In this document: in pieces, positions 25,630 to 35,097 of the stretch
How positions within the stretch are numbered: the first letter of the stretch is position 1
Layout of the letters: each line of letters opens with the position of its first letter
NCBI RefSeq assembly: GCF_003026815.1
Contig: NZ_PYOG01000020.1
Span: 23,019 to 87,018, forward strand
Length of the DNA stretch: 64,000 bases
Origin: Photobacterium damselae
GTDB lineage: Bacteria > Pseudomonadota > Gammaproteobacteria > Enterobacterales > Vibrionaceae
Reading direction: 5' to 3'
Program-made: the position numbers and the translations under genes
Notes under the pieces: generated by a model
Database searches by the model: none
Seen by the model: only the letters and a program-made list of their open reading frames with translations
Told to the model about the DNA's origin: nothing

Positions 25630-27996
25630 ATGAAGCAAATCAAAGTATTAGCCCAGTTTTATGTCGACTTGCTGGTTAAATTAGGGATAGTAAGATTCAG
25701 TTTATTGTTAGCGTTAGGTTTGGTTGCGCTGGCTATTTTAGTACAAGTGGGTGTGACTTTAGTCCTACATGGCGAGGTGCGAGATGTTGATATTGCCCGC
25801 TCGGTTGCCTTTGGTTTATTAATCACCCCTTGGGCAGTCTATTTTCTTTCTGTGGTCGTTGAGCAACTAGAAGATTCGCGCCAGAGGTTATCTAAGCTCG
25901 TCACTAAACTTGAAGAGATGCGTTCGCGAGATATGCAGTTAAATAAACAACTGCAAGAGAACATTACCAAACTTAATCAAGAAATCGATGAACGCCAAAA
26001 AGCGGAAGAAGCTCGTGAATTGGCGATGGAAGACTTAGAAAATGAAGTTTACCATCGTGAAAAGGCACAATTAGAACTGGCAGAACAGAGTGCGTTGCTG
26101 CGCTCGTTTTTGGATGCTTCGCCTGATTTGATTTATTACCGAAATGAGAAAAATCAGTTTTCTGGCTGTAATCGGGCAATGTCTGAATTGGTCGGTAAAA
26201 GTGAAAAAGAGCTGGTTGGTCTTACTCCTTGGGATGTCTATAATCCTGAGTTGGCGACCAAAATAGCCAAAACTGATCAGCGAGTATTTGATGAAGATGT
26301 CTCTCTAACTTACGAGCAATGGTTGGAGTATCCAGATGGACGAAAGGCGGTATTTGAACTGCGTAAGGTTCCTTTTTATAGTCGCAGTGGTCGTCGTTTA
26401 GGTCTGATGGGCTTTGGTCGTGATATCACCGAACGTAAACGTTATGAAGAGGCCCAAGAGAAAGCCAGTCGAGATAAGACCTCATTTATTTCTACTATAA
26501 GCCATGAATTGCGAACCCCATTAAATGGTATTGTCGGCTTAAGTCGAATGTTGCTTGAAAGCGAGTTAACTGAAGATCAGCGTAATTACCTCCGCACTAT
26601 TCATATCAGTGCGATAACGTTAGGGAACATTTTTAACGATATTATTGATCTGGATAAGTCTGATCGCCGCCGATTAGAATTATTACCCAAGCCTCTAGAT
26701 TTGCCTGAGTTTATTACTGAAATTGGTAATATCTCAGCATTAATGGCCGAGCAAAAAGGGTTGCGGTTCGACTTAGAGCAATTGACGCAACTGCCGAAAA
26801 TGATTGAGGTAGATGGCACGCGTTTACGTCAAGTACTGTGGAATTTAATGGGTAATGCCACCAAATTCACTAAACAGGGAGGCGTTATCTTATCGGTCAG
26901 CTGTGAGGTTGAAGCCGATCAAGCTCATATCCAATTTGAAGTGGAAGACAGTGGTATTGGTATTCCTGCTGGGGAGCTGGATAATATTTTTGCGATGTAT
27001 TATCAGGTTCAACAGGGAGATGATAATTTACATGCGGTTGGAACGGGTATTGGTTTGGCTGTTTCGCGTCAGTTAGTGCAATTGATGAATGGTGATATTA
27101 CTGTGAGCTCTGAAGAGGGAGAAGGCAGTACTTTTACCGTTAATATTACTGTTCCAATCTTAGCTTGTAATACGGTTTCTGCTGAAGAAGATGAAGAGCT
27201 ACCCTCTGTGCCACAATTGGGTCTGAATATTTTCATGGTAGAAGATATAGAGCTTAATGTGACGGTGGCAAAATCGCTACTTGAAAGTTTAGGCCACCAT
27301 GTAACTGTTGCTATGCGTGGTGATGAAGCTCTTGAGATGTTTGATCCTGAAGAGTACGACTTAGTATTATTGGATATTCAGCTACCTGATATGACGGGGT
27401 TTGAAATTGCTCAAACACTGCGTGAGCGGTATCAGCACCTGCCAGCTTTAGTTGCGTTAACTGCGAATGTCATTAAAGATAAGAGTGAGTATTTAGAGCA
27501 AGGAATGGATGAAGCTTTAAGTAAGCCGCTGAGTGTTAAAGCCATTACTGAGGTGATTCAACGTTTAGTCTTAACCTGTTCGTTAGATGATGAACAAGAA
27601 GAAGCGTTACCATTTAGTGCTAATTCTCAAGATCAGATGTATGAACAATTACTGGATTTAGAGATGCTGAGCTCTTATGTTGAGATTGTAGGGCCAAAAC
27701 CAGTATTAGACAGTATTGCGATGTTTGAAGAGATGATGCCGGGATATTTGGAAATATTGGATTCGAATATGATGGCAAAAGATCAAGACGGCATAAAATT
27801 TGAGGCCCATAAGATCAAAGGGGCGGCAGGCTCTATTGGTTTAAAGCACATTCAACAAGTTGCTCAGATGGCGCAATCTCCTGAATTGCCAACTTGGTGG
27901 GAAAATATAAATGACTGGGTTGATGAGATTAAATATGGTTACCAAGATGATTTAAAAGTATTAAAAGCTTGGTTAGCTCAGTACGAAAAACAATAA
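25630..27996 (+). CDS. arcB: Aerobic respiration control hybrid sensor kinase ArcB
   Basis: Inner-membrane sensor that phosphorylates ArcA when quinones are reduced under low oxygen. The ATG at 25630 gives 788 residues. In order: two membrane segments (about 22-77), a coiled coil, a PAS domain (about 155-270), a HisKA domain with His292 in TISHELRTPLNGIVGLSR, an ATPase domain with NLMGNATKFTKQGG, a receiver with Asp582 in LLDIQLPDMTGFE, and an HPt domain with His727 in EAHKIKGAAGSIGL. Up to the PAS domain the numbering equals E. coli. The redox cysteine Cys180 is kept (SGCNRAM), but position 241 is Val (GRKAVFELRK) where E. coli has the second redox cysteine. It converges on arcA. Confidence 0.97.
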   Translation: MKQIKVLAQFYVDLLVKLGIVRFSLLLALGLVALAILVQVGVTLVLHGEVRDVDIARSVAFGLLITPWAVYFLSVVVEQLEDSRQRLSKLVTKLEEMRSRDMQLNKQLQENITKLNQEIDERQKAEEARELAMEDLENEVYHREKAQLELAEQSALLRSFLDASPDLIYYRNEKNQFSGCNRAMSELVGKSEKELVGLTPWDVYNPELATKIAKTDQRVFDEDVSLTYEQWLEYPDGRKAVFELRKVPFYSRSGRRLGLMGFGRDITERKRYEEAQEKASRDKTSFISTISHELRTPLNGIVGLSRMLLESELTEDQRNYLRTIHISAITLGNIFNDIIDLDKSDRRRLELLPKPLDLPEFITEIGNISALMAEQKGLRFDLEQLTQLPKMIEVDGTRLRQVLWNLMGNATKFTKQGGVILSVSCEVEADQAHIQFEVEDSGIGIPAGELDNIFAMYYQVQQGDDNLHAVGTGIGLAVSRQLVQLMNGDITVSSEEGEGSTFTVNITVPILACNTVSAEEDEELPSVPQLGLNIFMVEDIELNVTVAKSLLESLGHHVTVAMRGDEALEMFDPEEYDLVLLDIQLPDMTGFEIAQTLRERYQHLPALVALTANVIKDKSEYLEQGMDEALSKPLSVKAITEVIQRLVLTCSLDDEQEEALPFSANSQDQMYEQLLDLEMLSSYVEIVGPKPVLDSIAMFEEMMPGYLEILDSNMMAKDQDGIKFEAHKIKGAAGSIGLKHIQQVAQMAQSPELPTWWENINDWVDEIKYGYQDDLKVLKAWLAQYEKQ

Positions 27997-28018
27997 TTTA
28001 TTTGATGATCCCACCACA

Positions 28019-28046
28019 AAAAAGGCTTCCATCCGGAAGCCTTTTT
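28019..28046. terminator. Bidirectional terminator between arcB and arcA
   Basis: aaaaaggcttcc and ggaagccttttt form a perfect 12-base stem with a 4-base loop. A and T runs serve both converging genes. Confidence 0.92.
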
Positions 28047-28074
28047 ACTTTGTAGCATCAAGAATAATCAAAGA

Positions 28075-28794
28075 TTAATCTTGTTCTAAGTCGCCGCAGA
28101 AACGGTAACCTTCACCGTGAATCGTGGCAATGATTTCTGGCGTATCAGAAATAGATTCAAAGTGCTTACGAATACGACGAATTGTTACGTCAACAGTACG
28201 ATCGTGTGGTTTAAGCTCACGACCTGTCATCTTCTTCAGAAGATCTGCACGCGTTTGGATCTTGCCTGGGTTTTCACAGAAGTGCAGTAGAGCACGGAAC
28301 TCTGAACGAGGCAGTTTAAATTGATCACCGCTTGGGCTAACAAGTGAACGGCTGTTGATTTCTAAAGACCAGCCGTTAAAGCTGTAACGCTCAACAAGCT
28401 TCTTGTCTTCAACCGGCATACCTTGATTCATTGCACGGCTTAATAGGTTACGCGCACGAATAGTCAGTTCACGAGGGTTAAATGGTTTAGTGATATAGTC
28501 ATCTGCGCCAATTTCTAGGCCTAGAATCTTATCAACTTCGTTATCACGGCCTGTTAGGAACATCAGTGCCATGTCACCTTGCTCACGCAGTTCACGAGCA
28601 AGTAGTAGGCCATTTTTACCTGGTAGGTTGATATCCATAATCACTAAATGAACAGGGTGCTCTGAAAGCATCTGGTGCATTTCATTGCCGTCGTTCGCTT
28701 CAAATACAGTGTATCCTTCTGCTTCGAAGATACTCTTTAGTGTATTACGTGTTACGTGCTCGTCTTCTACAATTAGAATATGAGGGGTTTGCAT
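28075..28794 (-). CDS. arcA: Two-component response regulator ArcA
   Basis: OmpR/PhoB-type regulator that represses aerobic respiratory genes when phosphorylated by ArcB. It has 239 residues from ATG 28794 ([19 protein letters not shown]). The receiver has the acidic pair VEDE, the phospho-acceptor Asp54 in [13 protein letters not shown] and the lysine in [11 protein letters not shown]. The winged-helix C-terminus contains [23 protein letters not shown] (shown by [12 protein letters not shown]) and [13 protein letters not shown]. Unlike in E. coli, it sits beside its kinase gene arcB. A consensus FNR box lies about 295 bases upstream of its start. Confidence 0.97.
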   Translation of the reverse strand: MQTPHILIVEDEHVTRNTLKSIFEAEGYTVFEANDGNEMHQMLSEHPVHLVIMDINLPGKNGLLLARELREQGDMALMFLTGRDNEVDKILGLEIGADDYITKPFNPRELTIRARNLLSRAMNQGMPVEDKKLVERYSFNGWSLEINSRSLVSPSGDQFKLPRSEFRALLHFCENPGKIQTRADLLKKMTGRELKPHDRTVDVTIRRIRKHFESISDTPEIIATIHGEGYRFCGDLEQD

Positions 28795-29457
28795 GTGGCT
28801 GTACCTAAGTTTAAAAACTGAATCTGGTGTTAATACACAGAATAGTTAAATTCTATGAAAAAAATTTACATACAGGCAAAGTATTTAAAAAGAAAACTTG
28901 CTTGATGTGCAATTATTCGCCTGTTTTGGTACGCCATCCGTTTCTAGAGTTACAAGATAGAATCCTAGAATGCCCGAGAAAAATGGGGCTACTGGCTACA
29001 ATTTCCCTTAGATGGCGTCGATTGTATTCACTTAACAGCTCGATAACAATATAACTGTTTTAATTCGAGGCTGGTTTTTAGGCATTTCTTGATTTATATC
29101 AAACAGGATGAAGAATATTCATCTCTCTCCATAGCCTTTAACATTCGCTACAAAATATGCTGCAAAATCCAATCCGTAAAGCTTCTTGGTGTAAAAAAGT
29201 ATGGAATTGGAGCTGCGATCAAATCATTTATTGCAATATTGTCTCGCGATGATTTTACATTTTTTTAGCAAGAAATGCTTTTTTGATAAATAAGAACACA
29301 GATAACTACGAGAAATGTGCATATTTTCAACATTTGGCCATAATTAGAAAGATATTACGGCAAAAATTTTCCGTAAAAAGAGATGAAATTGTTGCAGTTA
29401 CAGCAAGCTAGTCATAGAGCGTAATCGAAATTTGATAACAGAATGGGAGAAGTAATT
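28795..29457. other. arcA upstream region, no gene
   Basis: About 660 AT-rich bases between divergent arcA and the rraA-like gene. Short open frames (for example 28827-29054) have no ribosome site or protein-like composition. An FNR-type palindrome is at 29089-29102. A long untranslated arcA leader or multiple arcA promoters are plausible, as in E. coli. Confidence 0.6.
29089..29102. promoter_or_regulatory. Consensus FNR box upstream of arcA
   Basis: TTGAT-TTAT-ATCAA is an exact match to TTGAT-N4-ATCAA. It is centred about 301 bases before the arcA ATG. E. coli arcA is activated by FNR, which supports function here. No convincing -10 sits at the class II distance leftward; ATTGTA at 29021-29026 (TACAAT on the minus strand) is the nearest candidate. 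Confidence 0.6.
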
Positions 29458-29955
29458 ATGGACAACGATCTCTTACCTGATTTATGTGATGCGTATGAAG
29501 ATAAAATATTGTGGCTTCCTGTGACTTGGCAAGATTATGGTGGAAAATCGGTATTTTCTGGACAGATCGTAACGTTACGTTGCTTTGAGGATAACAGTTT
29601 AGTTCGAGATATTTTGTCGCGGCCGGGTAAAGGGAAGGTTTTAGTAATTGATGGACACGGTTCTGTTAATCGAGCCCTACTTGGTGATCAACTGGCACTA
29701 TTGGCGGTGCAAAATGAGTGGCAAGGCATTGTTGTTTATGGTGCGGTTCGTGATGTGGTGACTTTATCTGGTTTAAACTTAGGGATAAAAGCTCTTGGTG
29801 TTTGTCCCCTAAAAACGTTAAAGCGTCAAAGTGGTGAAGAAAATGTGATGCTCTCTTTTGCCGATTGTCGTATTTTCCCTGGTGATCACTTATATGCGGA
29901 TCAAAATGGAATCATTGTTACGCCTCACCCTTTACCTAATATTGTTGAGCAATGA
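29458..29955 (+). CDS. RraA-family protein (putative aldolase / RNase E regulator-like)
   Basis: 165 residues from ATG 29458, preceded by gggagaagtaatt. The whole length aligns with RraA: DYGGKSVFSGQIVTLRCFEDN near residues 27-47, VLVIDGHGSVNRALLGDQLA near 62-81, and QNEWQGIVVYGAVRDVVTLS near 85-104. E. coli RraA binds RNase E, while many relatives are metal-dependent 4-hydroxy-4-methyl-2-oxoglutarate aldolases needing an R-x-x-x-D and VRD region. Here VRD is present, whereas I recall VRQ for E. coli RraA. So it may be the aldolase-type paralogue rather than the RNase E inhibitor. It faces the next gene tail-to-tail, 7 bases apart. Confidence 0.8.
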   Translation: MDNDLLPDLCDAYEDKILWLPVTWQDYGGKSVFSGQIVTLRCFEDNSLVRDILSRPGKGKVLVIDGHGSVNRALLGDQLALLAVQNEWQGIVVYGAVRDVVTLSGLNLGIKALGVCPLKTLKRQSGEENVMLSFADCRIFPGDHLYADQNGIIVTPHPLPNIVEQ

Positions 29956-29962
29956 TTCGCAC

Positions 29963-30430
29963 TCAAAAGCGAAAGCCTAATCCCAGTGCCACTACCTGTT
30001 CAATATCTTGATAATCAACCGTTGCATTTAAGTTAAGCTGCTCTGTAAGTTGATATTGGCTCGATAGTTCCATGCCTAATTGAGTCTGTTGCTCTGTCGA
30101 GGTCGATGTTAATGCACTATTAATACTGATTCGCGGGGATAGATGATATTTAATGCCAGAGAGTAGGCCGTGGGATGCCTGCTGTTGTTTGGATGATGAT
30201 GTGAGTCGAGAGCTCAGATAGAGTTGGATATTAGCTCCTAGATGGTATTGATAACCGCTTTCTATTTGCCACACATCGAACTGTTTAGCCCCGCCAGATT
30301 GGGAGGATAAATACCAACCATGAGTTGATTGATGCACTCCTGTATCGTAATCAATAAATTCATCAAATTCAGCAGCACTCAAGGATGGCGCAAATAATAA
30401 GAGCGAAAGGAGCAATATTCCATAGCGCAT
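29963..30430 (-). CDS. Small exported beta-barrel-like protein of unknown function
   Basis: I do not recognise a named family. The protein is about 155 residues. I chose ATG 30430 (MRYGILLLSLLLFAPSLSA) because AAGG lies 12 bases before it; another ATG at 30442 adds four residues. A Sec signal peptide ends near residue 19-20. The mature part alternates polar and hydrophobic residues in strand-like blocks (WQIESGYQYHLGANIQLYL, LLSGIKYHLSPRISINS, LGMELSSQYQLTEQLNL). It ends in LGLGFRF, a C-terminal aromatic typical of outer-membrane barrels recognised by BamA. About eight strands would fit. Function unknown. Confidence 0.7.
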   Translation of the reverse strand: MRYGILLLSLLLFAPSLSAAEFDEFIDYDTGVHQSTHGWYLSSQSGGAKQFDVWQIESGYQYHLGANIQLYLSSRLTSSSKQQQASHGLLSGIKYHLSPRISINSALTSTSTEQQTQLGMELSSQYQLTEQLNLNATVDYQDIEQVVALGLGFRF

Positions 30431-30540
30431 TGTCAGTACCATCCTTGTTTCATATTTCAGTCTTTTTTCATACTAGAATAATTTTGAGAGAAACGGCAAT
30501 TCTAACTATGAGAATAATGACTAAATTGTGCTTTTTGTGA

Positions 30541-32265
30541 TTAAGTTAACTTCGGTAAAAGCTTATGGTGATTTTGATATGGATACACATCTTCAAGTTT
30601 TCCTTGTTTAATATTTTGTTGAAGTTGCTGCCAAAAACTGGCTTCAAAGAGATCGCCATGCAAAAGTTCAAACAGTTTTCTTACTTGCGGGTTAGGAACC
30701 AGAAAAGTTGGAAATTCTTCGGGAAAAACATCATTAGGTCCAACGCTATACCAAGGCTCAGCTGCTAATTCGTCTTCTGGGTATCGAGGCGGTGGAATAC
30801 GACGGAAATTAACTTCGGTCATATAACTGATTTCATCATAATCATAGAACACAACGCGCTTATGACGTGTAACACCAAAGTTTTTAAATAGCATATCGCC
30901 AGGGAAAATATTGGCTGCGGCAAGCTGCTTAATCGCCGTTCCATATTCATTAATCGCGTGGTAGATATCGACCTCTGTTGCCGTTTCAATATAAAGATTA
31001 AGTGGCACCATACGCCTTTCCATATACAGGTGATCAATGAGGATTTCATCATCGCAAATATGGACAATACTTGGGGCTACCTCTTGTAACTCTTCTAATA
31101 ATTCATCACTGAATCGATGTTTAGGAAAGCTGAAATTTCGGTATTCTTGGGTATCTGCCATTCTCCCCACTCGATCATGCTCTTTAACCAGTAAATATTT
31201 CTCTTTTACTGTGTTATGACGAATATCTTTTTGTGGGGCAAAGGTGTCTTTAATAATTTTAAAAACAAAATCATAGGATGGCAGAGTAAAGACTGACATC
31301 ACCATGCCTTTTACCCCAGGCGCAAGAATAAATTGATCATTAGATTGGGCTAAATGATGAATGAAATCGCGATAGAGTTCAGTTTTCGCGTGTTTTTGGC
31401 AGCCAATGGCAGTGTAGAGCTCTGCTAGGGTTTTATTGGGCATTAACTGCGCTAAGAACCGGACTAAAGCAGCTGGGGCTGGGGCGTAAACCATAAAATA
31501 GGAACGAGCAAAACCAAAAATAATACTGACATCATTAACATCACAAATACAGGCATCAATATAGAGCGATTGGCCGTGATGATTGAGGATTGGCAAAACA
31601 ATAGGAGAGGTCGTATGGTCTGAAAATTGCAGCTGACCAACCAGATAGGCGGCTTTGTTGCGGTAAAACGGTTCACGAATTAATTCTATGTGACTTAACA
31701 AGGTTAATCTCTCACCAAACTCTTGTTGTAAATGCTCGATTAAAAGCGTGATATCGTTGGTTTGATCTCGCCATGATAAGGTAAAGGGGGTGTCATTTAA
31801 TAAGCGTTGTAATAACTGTTCTAACGAGTCTTGATAATGATAAATCCGAGTTAAATTAGTTGGATAAATAGGAATGCGTTGCTGTTGGGAGCTATCGACG
31901 AACAGTTTATCGGGAGCGATATGTTTATGTTGAAAAATACGACAATAGACCGAGTTAAAAAAACTTTCTGCAATATCGTATCTTGGGTAATCGATCAGTA
32001 AGTCTTCGTAAGCCGCTTTGACTTGAGTAATAAAATTTTGATTATTATAACGCTCGCCAACCATAGCTTGTATCTGATGGGTAACCAGCCCAACATGATG
32101 ATCGTAAAAATGGATTCGAGCTTTTAATGCGTGGTGAACATCAGGCCACAGTTGCTGCTCAAATCGAGCTTGAGCGCCAGCAGTCACATCGAGAAAGCGA
32201 CCGTACATGGCATCAAAACCTTGCAATATGGTTTGTGCGGCGAGTAAATCCATTTTAGCTGCCAT
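30541..32265 (-). CDS. aceK: Isocitrate dehydrogenase kinase/phosphatase
   Basis: Bifunctional enzyme that phosphorylates and dephosphorylates isocitrate dehydrogenase, directing carbon between the TCA cycle and the glyoxylate bypass. The frame is open further upstream, but ATG 32265 with caggagagcgtc before it gives 574 residues (E. coli 578). Visible regions include the ATP-loop area [33 protein letters not shown], and the catalytic-site stretch [20 protein letters not shown]. In E. coli aceK ends the aceBAK operon; here no aceB or aceA is adjacent, so it is an orphan with its own promoter. Confidence 0.95.
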   Translation of the reverse strand: MAAKMDLLAAQTILQGFDAMYGRFLDVTAGAQARFEQQLWPDVHHALKARIHFYDHHVGLVTHQIQAMVGERYNNQNFITQVKAAYEDLLIDYPRYDIAESFFNSVYCRIFQHKHIAPDKLFVDSSQQQRIPIYPTNLTRIYHYQDSLEQLLQRLLNDTPFTLSWRDQTNDITLLIEHLQQEFGERLTLLSHIELIREPFYRNKAAYLVGQLQFSDHTTSPIVLPILNHHGQSLYIDACICDVNDVSIIFGFARSYFMVYAPAPAALVRFLAQLMPNKTLAELYTAIGCQKHAKTELYRDFIHHLAQSNDQFILAPGVKGMVMSVFTLPSYDFVFKIIKDTFAPQKDIRHNTVKEKYLLVKEHDRVGRMADTQEYRNFSFPKHRFSDELLEELQEVAPSIVHICDDEILIDHLYMERRMVPLNLYIETATEVDIYHAINEYGTAIKQLAAANIFPGDMLFKNFGVTRHKRVVFYDYDEISYMTEVNFRRIPPPRYPEDELAAEPWYSVGPNDVFPEEFPTFLVPNPQVRKLFELLHGDLFEASFWQQLQQNIKQGKLEDVYPYQNHHKLLPKLT

Positions 32266-32372
32266 GACGCTCTCCTGATTCTTGTCCATTTTTAGTGTAG
32301 TTAGAGTTTTATTTACTCCACATACCAACTACGAGATTACTCGATTATTTTTGCATCAAAGTCAAAACAATG

Positions 32373-32401
32373 TTGACTCAAGCGAATTAATTCGGTAAAC
32401 G
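32373..32401 (+). promoter_or_regulatory. Candidate promoter of the threonine operon
   Basis: TTGACT (32373-32378) and TAAACG (32396-32401) with a 17-base spacer would start transcription near 32408, about 30 bases before the leader ATG. The -10 is weak, so this is tentative. Confidence 0.4.
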
Positions 32402-32438
32402 TAAAAAGAATAAATCAATTTGGTTAAGAAAAACTAAC

Positions 32439-32507
32439 ATGTTTAACGTATTCAGCACAATCACAATCATGATTACCACTAACACAATGGGTGTCGGTGC
32501 GGGCTGA
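32439..32507 (+). CDS. thrL: thr operon leader peptide
   Basis: A 22-codon frame starting MFNVFSTITIM and ending in TGA. The stretch STITIMITTNT carries five threonine and three isoleucine codons, the two amino acids that control the E. coli thr operon. Ribosome stalling at these codons when charged tRNA is scarce would prevent terminator formation downstream. Position, composition and the following hairpin make the call firm despite the small size. Confidence 0.9.
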   Translation: MFNVFSTITIMITTNTMGVGAG

Positions 32508-32563
32508 TTTACGCAGAATTTAACATCAAGCCCGCAACTCTTAACCGAGGCGCGGGCTTTTTT
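32499..32563 (+). promoter_or_regulatory. Transcription attenuator of thrABC with competing antiterminator
   Basis: Terminator arms aagcccgc (32528-32535) and gcgggctt (32552-32559) are followed by a T run. An identical gcgggct at 32499-32505, overlapping the end of thrL, can pair with the same left arm. This gives mutually exclusive structures as in classical attenuation. It lies between thrL and thrA. Confidence 0.85.
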
Positions 32564-32636
32564 GTAAATGGACTTCACTTAAGACATCTCACTATGAGTT
32601 GTTAAGAAATAGATTACAGACAGGGAGAGTAAGTTG

Positions 32637-35096
32637 ATGCGAGTATTGAAGTTTGGTGGATCATCGTTAGCTGATGCAGAGCGGTTTTTACGTGCTGCGG
32701 ATATTATTGCCAGTAATGCTCAGCAAGAGGATGTCGCGGTAGTGTTATCGGCTCCTGGGAAGGTCACCAATAAACTGGTCGAAATTATTGATAATACGGT
32801 TGAGTCTGGGGATGCATCTGAGCAGATCGAACAGTTAATTGCTACGTTTGAACAATTATTTATTGGCTTAAAAGAGTTGGTACCAGAACTTGATATTGCT
32901 TTGCTTCGTGCCAAATTGGCCAGTTCTTTAACTCAGCTAAAGCAATATGTTCACGGTATGCAATTACTGGGTCTGTGTCCGGATAATGTGTATGCCAAAG
33001 TGATCAGCAAGGGAGAGCGGCTCTCTATTGTAACTATGCAGGCGGTGTTAGAAACAAAAGGTCAGCCAGCAGCACTTATCGATCCTGTTGAATATCTTAA
33101 AGCCAGTGATGATTATTTAGAGGCCAGTGTTGATATTGAAGCGTCGACTCAAAGTTTTGTCAAACAGCCTCTAGTCGCCGGTGTTGTACATATCATGCCA
33201 GGATTTACAGCCGGTAACAGTAAAGGTGAGTTAGTTACGCTCGGTCGTAATGGTTCGGATTATTCCGCTGCGGTTTTGGCTGCCTGCTTACGTGCCGATT
33301 GCTGTGAAATTTGGACGGATGTCGATGGGGTTTATAGCTGTGATCCTCGTTTAGTTCCTGATGCTCGTTTATTGAACTCTTTAAGTTATCAAGAGGCAAT
33401 GGAACTCTCTTATTTTGGCGCGTCAGTTCTGCATCCAAAAACCATTGCTCCAATTGCTCAATTTCATATCCCTTGTCTGATTAAAAACAGTTTCCGTCCT
33501 CAAGCTCCTGGTACTTTGATCGGTCAAGATAATGGTGAAGATAATTTAGCGGTTAAAGGTATCACGACGTTAAAAGATCTTACAATGGTCAATGTTTCCG
33601 GACCTGGAATGAAAGGTATGGTAGGAATGGCGGCTCGTGTTTTTGGCACCATGTCGGCTGCGGGTATTTCTATTGTACTGATCACCCAATCTTCATCGGA
33701 ATATAGCATCAGCTTTTGCATTGAAACCGAGGATAAACGGGCAGCACAACAAGCACTTCGTAGCGGGTTTGAATTAGAACTTAAAGAAGGGCTACTAGAG
33801 CCTGTTGAGTTTATTGATGATCTTGCCATTGTTACGCTAGTTGGAGACGGTATGCGAACTTCTCGTGGTGTGGCATCTCGCTTTTTTACTGCGCTAGCTG
33901 AAGTGGAAGTCAATATTGTTGCCATTGCTCAAGGCTCTTCAGAACGAGCGATCTCTGCCGTTGTGCCACAAGATAAAGTCTCTGAATCGGTGAAAGCGTG
34001 TCATGAGAATTTATTTAATAGTCAGCACTATTTGGATGTTTTTGTTATTGGTGTTGGTGGTGTTGGTGGTGAGCTGGTTGATCAAATTGCGCGCCAACAA
34101 ACCAAATTGGCCGACAGTGGAATCGTGATTCGAGTCTGTGGTTTAGCCAATAGCAAAGGCTTATTGCTCAACAGTCGTGGTGTGGATTTACAGGATTGGC
34201 GAGATCAATTAGGCGCGGTTGCTGAGCCATTGAGCTTAAGTCGTATGACGCAGCTGGTGAAAAGAAATCATATTATCAACCCAGTTATTATCGATTGTAC
34301 TTCTGATCAGGGTATTGCCGATCAGTATGTTGATTTCTTAGCTGCCGGTTTCCACGTAATTACGCCAAATAAAAAAGCCAATACCGCAAGCATGGCTTAT
34401 TACCATCAATTGCGTCAGGCTGCGCGAGCAACTCGTCGTAAATTTATGTATGAAACAACAGTTGGAGCTGGTCTTCCTGTTATTGAAAACTTACAAAATC
34501 TGATTGCAGCAGGTGATGAACTAGAGCGTTTTAATGGCATTTTATCGGGTTCTCTCTCTTATATCTTCGGTAAGCTTGATGAAGGCATGAGCTTTAGTGA
34601 AGCGACAACCGTTGCTCGAAACAATGGTTTTACAGAGCCGGATCCTAGAGATGATCTTTCTGGGATGGATGTTGCTCGTAAACTATTGATTCTTGCCCGT
34701 GAAGCTGGCTTAGATTTAGAGCTAACTGATGTGGTTGTTGAGCAAGCGCTGCCGCCAGGATTTGATGATTCAGGTTCTGTTGATGAGTTCATGGCTCGGT
34801 TGCCGCAAGGCGATGATTACTTTAAACAGCTCTCTTTAGAAGCGGCAAAAGAAGATAAAGTTCTGCGTTATGTAGGGGAAATTGATAATGGTCACTGCAA
34901 AGTAAGAATCGCTGCAGTCGACCCAAATGATCCTATGTTCAAGATTAAAGATGGTGAAAATGCTCTGGCGTTCTACAGTCGTTATTATCAGCCAATTCCG
35001 CTGGTATTACGTGGTTATGGTGCAGGTACTGAAGTTACAGCGGCTGGGGTTTTTGCTGATTTGATGCGTACATTAGGCTGGAAGTTAGGAGTGTAA
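32637..35096 (+). CDS. thrA: Bifunctional aspartokinase I / homoserine dehydrogenase I
   Basis: Catalyses the first and third steps from aspartate to threonine, and is normally feedback-inhibited by threonine. ATG 32637 follows gggagagtaagttg and gives 819 residues (E. coli 820). The kinase domain (about 1-290) starts [18 protein letters not shown] and has [16 protein letters not shown]. Two ACT-type regulatory repeats (about 315-460) contain [14 protein letters not shown] and [16 protein letters not shown]. The dehydrogenase half has the NAD(P) motif [17 protein letters not shown] and [20 protein letters not shown]. First gene of thrABC. Confidence 0.98.
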   Translation: MRVLKFGGSSLADAERFLRAADIIASNAQQEDVAVVLSAPGKVTNKLVEIIDNTVESGDASEQIEQLIATFEQLFIGLKELVPELDIALLRAKLASSLTQLKQYVHGMQLLGLCPDNVYAKVISKGERLSIVTMQAVLETKGQPAALIDPVEYLKASDDYLEASVDIEASTQSFVKQPLVAGVVHIMPGFTAGNSKGELVTLGRNGSDYSAAVLAACLRADCCEIWTDVDGVYSCDPRLVPDARLLNSLSYQEAMELSYFGASVLHPKTIAPIAQFHIPCLIKNSFRPQAPGTLIGQDNGEDNLAVKGITTLKDLTMVNVSGPGMKGMVGMAARVFGTMSAAGISIVLITQSSSEYSISFCIETEDKRAAQQALRSGFELELKEGLLEPVEFIDDLAIVTLVGDGMRTSRGVASRFFTALAEVEVNIVAIAQGSSERAISAVVPQDKVSESVKACHENLFNSQHYLDVFVIGVGGVGGELVDQIARQQTKLADSGIVIRVCGLANSKGLLLNSRGVDLQDWRDQLGAVAEPLSLSRMTQLVKRNHIINPVIIDCTSDQGIADQYVDFLAAGFHVITPNKKANTASMAYYHQLRQAARATRRKFMYETTVGAGLPVIENLQNLIAAGDELERFNGILSGSLSYIFGKLDEGMSFSEATTVARNNGFTEPDPRDDLSGMDVARKLLILAREAGLDLELTDVVVEQALPPGFDDSGSVDEFMARLPQGDDYFKQLSLEAAKEDKVLRYVGEIDNGHCKVRIAAVDPNDPMFKIKDGENALAFYSRYYQPIPLVLRGYGAGTEVTAAGVFADLMRTLGWKLGV

Positions 35097-35097
35097 C

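Noticed and set aside
28827..29054. 75-codon frame upstream of arcA
   Set aside because: No ribosome site, TTG-like start and non-protein-like composition; the region is better explained as regulatory.
33524..33925. Open frame of 133 codons antisense to thrA
   Set aside because: Serine-rich low-complexity composition is typical of a shadow frame; thrA is continuous and conserved here.
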